Both the position numbers and the translations under genes were made by a program. DNA of 13,216 nucleotides from Bordetella parapertussis (GTDB taxonomy: Bacteria > Pseudomonadota > Gammaproteobacteria > Burkholderiales > Burkholderiaceae_C). Shown here piece after piece: positions 8,133-13,216 of this stretch. The DNA is taken from assembly GCA_945878355.1 (NCBI GenBank), contig CAMCTC010000127.1:1-13216 (forward strand), read 5' to 3'. The stretch's first letter is position 1. Each line of letters opens with the position of its first letter. The notes beneath the pieces are model-generated. The model saw only the letters and a program-made list of their open reading frames with translations. It ran no database searches and had not been told where the DNA came from.

Positions 8133-9116
8133 ATGTTGAGCTTCATCTTGCGTCGCACCGGCTACGGCCTGTTGATCCTGGTCGGGGTCAACCTGCTGAC
8201 CTTCTTCCTGTTTTTCACGGTCAATACGCCAGACGACATGGCGCGGCTCAATATCGGCGGCAAGCGCGTGACCCAGGAGCAGATCGAGAAGTGGAAGTCC
8301 GAGCGTGGTTACGACCGGCCGCTGTACTGGAACGAGGCCGCCAGCGGGGTCGAAAAGATCAAGCGCACAGTGCTCTGGGAGCGCTCGGTGTCGCTGCTGG
8401 TGCTCGACTTCGGTCGCAGCGATTCGGCCCGATCGACCGACATCGGACACGAGGTGTCATCCCGCATGGGCGTGAGCTTGCAGCTCGCGCTGCCGCTGTT
8501 TGTGCTGCAGTTGTTCGTCAGCATCAGCTTCTCTTTGGCGCTGGTGTTCTTTCGCCACTCGGCCATCGACTTCTGGGGCGTCGTGCTGTGCGTGCTGATG
8601 CTGTCGATATCGGCGCTGTTCTACATCATCGTCGGCCAGTACCTGTTCTCGCGCGTGTTGCGTCTGGTGCCGATCTCGGGTTTCGCGTCGGGGCTCGACG
8701 CGATCCGCTTCCTGGCGCTGCCGGTGATGCTGTCGCTGCTGGCGCGGCTAGGCGGTGAGGCGCGGCTGTATCGGGCGATGTTCCTGGAGGAGGTTGGCCG
8801 CGACTATGTGCGCACCGCAAGGGCCAAAGGCTTGTCCGAGACCGTCGTGCTGTTCCGCCATGTGCTGCGCAATGCGCTGATCCCGATCATCACCAGCGCC
8901 GGCGCTTACCTGCCATACGTCTTCATGGGCAGCCTGGTGTTCGAGAGTTTCTTCGGCATCCCGGGGCTGGGTGCTTTCGTGATCGAAGCGATCTCGGGCC
9001 AGGATTTTGCGATCGTTCGCAGCATGGTGTTTCTGGGCGCTGCGCTCTACATTGCCAGCAACGTGCTGATCGACATCGCCTACACCTGGGTCGACCCGCG
9101 CGTGCGGCTGTCCTGA
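8133..9116 (+). CDS. Peptide-class ABC transporter permease, DppB/YejB type
   Basis: First membrane subunit of the importer, 327 residues. The ATG at 8133 has GAAAG (8121-8125) seven bases upstream and lies 16 bp after the binding-protein stop; no Shine-Dalgarno sequence was seen for in-frame starts further upstream. The layout is that of DppB proteins: LRRTGYGLLILVGVNLLTFFLF is TM1 (about 9-30), residues 31-113 form a periplasmic loop, and TM2-TM4 lie at about 114-139, 147-171 and 188-206. The cytoplasmic EAA loop with RDYVRTARAKGLS (223-235) docks on the ATPase, and TM5-TM6 follow at about 252-273 and 296-317. The loop contains LDFGRS (91-96), a conserved piece of this family. The ending DPRVRLS is typical of DppB-type permeases. 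Confidence 0.92.
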   Translation: MLSFILRRTGYGLLILVGVNLLTFFLFFTVNTPDDMARLNIGGKRVTQEQIEKWKSERGYDRPLYWNEAASGVEKIKRTVLWERSVSLLVLDFGRSDSARSTDIGHEVSSRMGVSLQLALPLFVLQLFVSISFSLALVFFRHSAIDFWGVVLCVLMLSISALFYIIVGQYLFSRVLRLVPISGFASGLDAIRFLALPVMLSLLARLGGEARLYRAMFLEEVGRDYVRTARAKGLSETVVLFRHVLRNALIPIITSAGAYLPYVFMGSLVFESFFGIPGLGAFVIEAISGQDFAIVRSMVFLGAALYIASNVLIDIAYTWVDPRVRLS

Positions 9117-9141
9117 CCCTGGACACTCGAAGAAGACCACC

Positions 9142-10584
9142 ATGGGTTTCAAGTTCGTCATCCTCTGGACCGATGTGGCGTTGTGGGCGCTGTTCGCCAG
9201 CTTGATCGGCTATGCCTGGCGGGTGACGCGCCACGACACGCTGCGCGCGACCTGGCGCAGGGTGTTGCGCGACGCGCCGGCGCTGTGCTCGTCGATGCTG
9301 CTGCTGCTGTTTGTCGGCGTCACCGCGCTCGACAGTGTCCACTTCCGCCGTGGCTTGGCAGTGTCGGCGGGGCAGCCCGCCGGACAGCAGTTCTTCGACA
9401 CCCGCACCGAGTCGCTGCTCGATCTGGCACTGGCACGCCAGATCGCGATGCGCGAGACCACTTATTCAGCCCCGCTGGGCTACCGTGCGATCACCAAGCA
9501 GACCGTCAACCGCGACGGCCAGTCCGTGCGTGAACTGCCGCGCCTGCTGCACGGCGGCGCGCACTTGGTCCATCCTGAAACCGAATGGGCTGCCGACCTC
9601 TGGCAGCGCTCGGCGTGGGGAGCGGCCGGTGGGTTGGTCGCCGCGCTGTTGGCCAGCCTGGGCGCGGCGACGTTGCTGGCGCGATCGCACGGCGGGTTGT
9701 TTGCAGCCTGGCGCGACATCGCTGCCGACCGCACCCACTACCCTTTGCGGGCGCTGTTGTTGACGCTGACTGTCGCCTGCCTGTGTGCTGGCCCGGTGAT
9801 CGCGCTGATGGGCAGCTACCACGTCTTCGGCACCGACCGCACCGGCAACGATGTGCTGGTGCAGGCGCTCAAGAGCATCCGCACCGCTTTCGTGATCGGC
9901 ATGCTCAGCACGTTGGCAGCGCTGCCGTTCGCGGTGGTGCTCGGCATTCTGGCGGGCTGGTTCCGCGGCTGGGTCGACGAGGTGGTGCAGTACCTCTACA
10001 CCACGCTGACCTCGGTGCCCAACGTGCTGCTGATCGCTGCCTGCGTGCTGATGGTGCAGGTGGCGCTGGACAAGCACCCCGATTGGTTCGAGACCGGGGC
10101 TGAGCGCTCCGACATCAAGGTCTTCCTGCTGTGCTTCATCCTCGGCGTCACCGGTTGGTCCACGCTGTGCAGGCTGGTGCGAGCCGAGACGCTCAAGCTG
10201 CGTGAGTTGGAGTTTGTGCAAGCCGCCACCGCGTTCGGTGTCGCACCGCTGCGCATCATGGCGCGTCACATCCTGCCCAACGTGATGCACCTGGTGTTGA
10301 TCACCACGGTGCTGAGCTTTTCCGACCTGATCTTGTACGAAGCGGTGCTGACCTATGTGGGTGTCGGTGTCGACCCCAGCACCAGCAGTTTCGGCGGCAT
10401 GATCAACCTGGCGCGCAGCGAGATGAGCCGCGACCCGGTCGTGTGGTGGAGTTTCGCGTCGGCCTTCGGCTTCATGGTCACGCTGGTGCTGGCCGCCAAT
10501 TTGTTTGCCGATGGCGTTCGCGATGCCTTCGACCCGCGTTCGCGCGCCCAGCGGCCCCGCCTGTCACGGCGTGTCGCGGCTTGA
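9142..10584 (+). CDS. Peptide-class ABC transporter permease, DppC/YejE type, with long N-terminal extension
   Basis: Second membrane subunit, 480 residues against about 300-340 for usual DppC/YejE proteins. The ATG at 9142 has a GAAGAAG stretch upstream and lies 25 bp after the first permease. The C-terminal 250 residues are classical: FGTDRTGNDVLVQALKSIR (229-247) after the last N-terminal helix, TMs at about 247-273, 290-308 and 327-345, and the EAA loop LRELEFVQAATAFGVAPLRI (353-372). The last TMs lie at about 383-405 and 434-457. Before this, the protein has extra hydrophobic helices at about 7-25, 46-64 and 157-180 in addition to the normal TM1 (203-224). A roughly 90-residue hydrophilic stretch (65-156) between two of them is probably periplasmic. 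The extension belongs to the same continuous frame and codon style, so it is not an artefact of start choice alone. Confidence 0.92.
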   Translation: MGFKFVILWTDVALWALFASLIGYAWRVTRHDTLRATWRRVLRDAPALCSSMLLLLFVGVTALDSVHFRRGLAVSAGQPAGQQFFDTRTESLLDLALARQIAMRETTYSAPLGYRAITKQTVNRDGQSVRELPRLLHGGAHLVHPETEWAADLWQRSAWGAAGGLVAALLASLGAATLLARSHGGLFAAWRDIAADRTHYPLRALLLTLTVACLCAGPVIALMGSYHVFGTDRTGNDVLVQALKSIRTAFVIGMLSTLAALPFAVVLGILAGWFRGWVDEVVQYLYTTLTSVPNVLLIAACVLMVQVALDKHPDWFETGAERSDIKVFLLCFILGVTGWSTLCRLVRAETLKLRELEFVQAATAFGVAPLRIMARHILPNVMHLVLITTVLSFSDLILYEAVLTYVGVGVDPSTSSFGGMINLARSEMSRDPVVWWSFASAFGFMVTLVLAANLFADGVRDAFDPRSRAQRPRLSRRVAA

Positions 10585-10600
10585 GGATAGAACCCGGACC

Positions 10601-12430
10601 ATGCGCATGTTGACGACCACCCAGCTTGAAGTCGAGCTCGATGCCGAGGCTGGCATCGTCAAGGCCATCGCCGGTCTGAGCCTGACGATCCGCCAAGGCC
10701 AGACCTTCGCGCTGGTGGGCGAATCGGGCTGCGGCAAGAGCATGACCGCGTTGGCGCTGATGCGATTGCTGCCCGAGAACGGCGCGGTTGTCGGCGGCGA
10801 TATCACGCTCGACGACACCGACTTGCTCGGCCTGCCCGAATCAAGCATGCGGTCGGTGCGCGGCGGGCGCATCGGCATGATCTTCCAGGAGCCCGGCACC
10901 AGCCTGAACCCGGTGCTCACGGTCGGCCGGCAGATGGTCGAGGCGATCGAGACCCACACCGCGCTGCGCGGTGACGCTGCGCGCGCCAAGGCGATCGACT
11001 GGCTCAAGCGAGTCGGCATCCCCGAGCCCGAACGGCGGATCGACGACTACCCGTTCCGCATGAGCGGCGGCCAGAAACAGCGCGTGATGATCGCGATGAC
11101 GCTGGCCTGCGAGCCCGACTACCTGGTCGCCGACGAGCCGACCACCGCGCTCGACGTGACGATTCAAGCGCAGATCCTCGACCTGCTGGCCGACCTGCAG
11201 CGCGAGCACGGCATGGGCCTGTTACTGATCACCCACGACCTGGCGGTGGTGGCCGGCATGGCCGACCAGGTGGCGCTGATGTACGCCGGACAGATCATCG
11301 AAGTCGCGCCGGCGGCGCAGTTCTTTGCCGAGCCGCAGCACCCTTATGCCCGTGCGCTGATGCAAGCGCTGCCCGGCGCAGGTCGGCGCGACCAGGCCTT
11401 GGCCGCGATCCCCGGCACGGTGCCGCCGCTGACGCAAGACTTCACAGGCTGCCGCTTCGCGCCGCGCTGTGTCCACGCGCAGTCGGCCTGCCACGTCACG
11501 GCGCCAGCGCTGACCGGCGAGCCAGGCCGCCAGGTGCGTTGCCTGCTGCTCGCGACTGGCGGCCCTGGCTTGGGTCTGGTGGCAGTCTCAGCGCCGGCCG
11601 CAACGGTCACGGCAGTTGCCGCCAAGGCCGGCGCGACACCGCTGCTGCAGGTCAAAGACCTTTGCGTGAGCTTCTCCTTGCCCAAGCGCGTTTTTGCGCG
11701 CCAGGCGCCGCGCTTCGATGCGGTCAGCCAGCTGTCTTTCAACATTGCCGCCGGCCAGACATTGGCGCTGGTGGGCGAGTCGGGCTGCGGCAAGACGACC
11801 GCCGGCAAGGCCATCGTGCAACTGCTGCGCGGCCAGGCCGAGATCCGCGGATCGGCGCTGCTGGACGGCCGCAACCTGTTCGACCTGCAAGGCCCTGCGC
11901 TGCGTGAAGCACGGCGCTCGGTGCAAATCATCTTCCAGGACCCGTTTGCGTCGCTCAATCCGCGCATGCGGGTGGCCGAGATCCTCGACGAAGGCCTGGC
12001 CGCGCTGCAGCCGCAGACCTCGGTCGACGAGCGCCGCGTGCGCATCCTGCGCATCGTCGATCAAGTGGGTCTGCGCGCCGATGCGCTGCAGCGCTACCCG
12101 CATGAGTTCTCAGGCGGCCAGCGCCAGCGCATTGCGATCGCGCGGGCGCTGGCGGTGCAGCCACGGTTGATCGTCTGCGATGAGCCGACTTCGGCGCTGG
12201 ATGTGTCGGTGCAGGCCCAGATCCTGAACCTGCTGCGCGAGTTGCAGCGCGAGCTCGGTGTCAGCTACCTGTTCATCACCCACAACATCGCGGTGGTCGA
12301 GTACATCGCCGACCGGGTCGCAGTGATGCGCGAGGGCCGCATCGTCGAGCAAGGCGATTGCGCCGACGTGCTGATGCGGCCAACCGAGGACTACACCCGC
12401 GCGCTGCTGGCGGCGGTGCCGAGGATGTGA
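10601..12430 (+). CDS. Fused double ATPase of a peptide-class ABC importer (DppD-DppF/YejF type)
   Basis: Both nucleotide-binding domains of the importer in one 609-residue chain. Domain 1: Walker A GESGCGKS (40-47), Q-loop FQEP (95-98), signature MSGGQ (154-158), Walker B LVADEP (175-180), switch H212. A DppD/OppD C-terminal module with the cysteines C284, C290, C297 and C314 follows. A low-complexity Ala/Val linker (about 322-346) leads to domain 2: Walker A GESGCGKT (392-399), Q-loop FQDP (445-448), signature FSGGQ (503-507), Walker B LIVCDEP (523-529), H561. Domain 2 ends at 609 without a cysteine module. Both sites have all catalytic residues, so both should hydrolyse ATP. The ATG at 10601 lies 16 bp after the permease stop with GAGGA (10583-10587) upstream; ATG 10607 is also possible. 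The arrangement equals YejF, which is about 530 residues. This is the last gene of the operon. Confidence 0.94.
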   Translation: MRMLTTTQLEVELDAEAGIVKAIAGLSLTIRQGQTFALVGESGCGKSMTALALMRLLPENGAVVGGDITLDDTDLLGLPESSMRSVRGGRIGMIFQEPGTSLNPVLTVGRQMVEAIETHTALRGDAARAKAIDWLKRVGIPEPERRIDDYPFRMSGGQKQRVMIAMTLACEPDYLVADEPTTALDVTIQAQILDLLADLQREHGMGLLLITHDLAVVAGMADQVALMYAGQIIEVAPAAQFFAEPQHPYARALMQALPGAGRRDQALAAIPGTVPPLTQDFTGCRFAPRCVHAQSACHVTAPALTGEPGRQVRCLLLATGGPGLGLVAVSAPAATVTAVAAKAGATPLLQVKDLCVSFSLPKRVFARQAPRFDAVSQLSFNIAAGQTLALVGESGCGKTTAGKAIVQLLRGQAEIRGSALLDGRNLFDLQGPALREARRSVQIIFQDPFASLNPRMRVAEILDEGLAALQPQTSVDERRVRILRIVDQVGLRADALQRYPHEFSGGQRQRIAIARALAVQPRLIVCDEPTSALDVSVQAQILNLLRELQRELGVSYLFITHNIAVVEYIADRVAVMREGRIVEQGDCADVLMRPTEDYTRALLAAVPRM

Positions 12431-12463
12431 CGGATCTGACCGGTCGCTGACCCCGGTGATCCG
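12431..12463. terminator. Hairpin between convergent genes, candidate bidirectional terminator
   Basis: The 34-bp gap between the ABC ATPase stop and the stop of the opposing nucleotidyltransferase gene is almost wholly palindromic. CGGATC (12431-12436) pairs with GATCCG (12458-12463). Inside it ACCGG (12439-12443) pairs with CCGGT (12453-12457), leaving a two-base bulge and a nine-base loop. An alternative fold pairs TGACCGG (12437-12443) with CCGGTCA (12461-12467). No U-tract is present, so this is a structural call only. Confidence 0.5.
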
Positions 12464-12464
12464 G

Positions 12465-12764
12465 TCACAGCATCACCCCGGTAGCGCGAGCGATGCTGTG
12501 GATGGATTGTTCTGGAATGTTGGGTGCGGCGATCACCACGTCGATTCGCTGGTCGCCCAGCGCCAGTTGTAGGCAAGCGCCAATGCGGGCACCCACCAGC
12601 GCTGGCTGGGCTATGACCTGGTTCGACTCCACCAGCAGATCGATGTCGCCGCCACGGGCGTCGTCATCCGTGCGCGAGCCAAACAAACGCACGGTGGCAT
12701 CGGGCCCAACCACCGACCGGACGGTGTCTCGAATAGTGCTGCGTGTAGACAAGCTCAAGCGCAT
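12465..12764 (-). CDS. Minimal nucleotidyltransferase (MNT) domain protein
   Basis: A 99-residue stand-alone nucleotidyltransferase of the polymerase-beta fold. The active-site pattern is clear: LFGSR (27-31), then GGDIDLLV (38-45) with the metal-binding D40 and D42, and a third acidic residue D75 in QRIDVVI (72-78). Members of this group often serve as antitoxins that AMPylate a HEPN-domain RNase toxin (MntA-HepT type), or are of unknown function. I chose the ATG at 12764 because MRLS is a normal start for the family. In-frame starts at 12806 (ATG) and 12815 (GTG) would add 14-17 residues unlike the family, and none of the starts has a clear Shine-Dalgarno sequence. No HEPN gene is adjacent: downstream is the convergent ABC gene after 34 bp, and upstream there is no intact gene. 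The protein may therefore be an orphan. Confidence 0.82.
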   Translation of the reverse strand: MRLSLSTRSTIRDTVRSVVGPDATVRLFGSRTDDDARGGDIDLLVESNQVIAQPALVGARIGACLQLALGDQRIDVVIAAPNIPEQSIHSIARATGVML

Positions 12765-13020
12765 GGCTGGAGTATAGGCAGGCGGTACTTTGGCGCTGGC
12801 GGCCATCCTGGCCACTGCTCGTTCAATCTCCGGGCAGCTTGGCCTTCCAGCCGGTAAGCCGCCACCGCGGCGTTGGACGAAGCGCGGCGCGATGGCGGTC
12901 GCATTCCCAAAGCGCCGAGGTCAGGCGTGCCTGCTGCACCGCGTCGATCATGTCCGGGCCAGCTCCACGGCCTGGCGGCGGGCTTCGGTGAGGCTCTTTG
13001 CGCGTTAAATGATGACGCCA
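12765..13020. other. Non-coding or decayed stretch between the nucleotidyltransferase and the transposase
   Basis: About 255 bp without a gene I can recognise. On the minus strand one frame is open through the stretch but its translation is Pro/Arg/Ala-rich and looks like a shadow. Short protein-like pieces lie in different frames: SLTEARRQAVELAR near 12955-13000, then DMIDAVQQARLTSALWECDRHR near 12885-12955. This would fit a small gene broken by a frameshift, but the family is not recognisable. The end of the insertion sequence should also lie in its rightmost part. Confidence 0.35.
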
Positions 13021-13216
13021 TCAACCCTCGAGCCCCAAGGCCAGTCTCAGCATGGGAGGGAACGGGGCCCGGCTGCGGGTGGCCCGGTCGAGCGCGCGGA
13101 ACCATCCCAGGTAGCTTTCCAGATACGACGTGGCCACCCCTCTGAAGCGATGCATCCAGCCCTTGAGCCGGCCGTGATACGCGTTGGCGTTCTGGATGTG
13201 CCAGGGCCCGCGCACG
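13021..13216 (-). mobile_element. IS1595-like transposase, C-terminal end (runs off the right edge)
   Basis: The last 64-65 residues of a transposase read on the minus strand, with its N-terminal and central parts outside the window. The segment [17 protein letters not shown] followed by [16 protein letters not shown] and FRALDR matches, from memory, the end of ISXO2-like DDE transposases (IS1595 family). Their conserved pattern is HxQxxNxYhxRLKxWhxxFxGVATxYLxxYLGW. The catalytic DDE residues are not visible, so activity cannot be judged. Downstream of the stop (below 13021) one end of the element should occur within a few dozen bases, but I could not confirm an inverted repeat or target duplication without the other end. 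Its presence marks this side of the window as an accessory boundary. Confidence 0.75.

Noticed and set aside
12765..12815. Longer start for the nucleotidyltransferase (ATG 12806 or GTG 12815)
   Set aside because: The added residues (Ala/Pro-rich) do not resemble the family N-terminus, and no Shine-Dalgarno sequence supports them.

Overview
The window is GC-rich, densely coding DNA. Its gene content and protein sequences suggest a betaproteobacterium of the order Burkholderiales. This is a judgement from base composition, codon use and recognised families; no database search was possible. Most genes lie on the + strand. The left edge cuts off a minus-strand FAD-dependent oxidoreductase, and the right edge cuts off a minus-strand transposase.

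Region 1 (1-4144): a DAO-type FAD oxidoreductase (minus, only its N-terminus present) diverges from a three-gene TAXI-type TRAP transporter operon: a periplasmic receptor, a small DUF1850 protein that starts inside the receptor's stop codon, and a 728-residue fused DctQ/DctM-type permease. Together they should form a sodium- or proton-driven uptake system for an organic acid or amino acid. The substrate is unknown.

Region 2 (4234-5726): tadA (tRNA A34 deaminase) and ldcA (LD-carboxypeptidase of murein recycling), separated by 35 bp that contain a perfect 11-bp tandem duplication.

Region 3 (5852-12430): a complete four-gene ABC importer of the peptide class in the order substrate-binding protein, DppB-type permease, DppC-type permease, double ATPase. 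This matches the layout of yejABEF. Two parts are unusual. The binding protein has both a lipobox and a C-terminal membrane anchor. The second permease has about 200 extra N-terminal residues with three extra predicted membrane segments. Because ldcA lies just upstream, and Yej-type importers are known to import muropeptides in Rhizobiales, muropeptide uptake is a reasonable but unproven hypothesis.

Region 4 (12431-13216): an accessory junction. A 33-bp hairpin lies between converging genes. It is followed by a minus-strand minimal nucleotidyltransferase (MNT) with no HEPN partner, about 255 bp with no intact gene, and the C-terminal end of an IS1595-like transposase. No rRNA, tRNA, CRISPR array or riboswitch was recognised.
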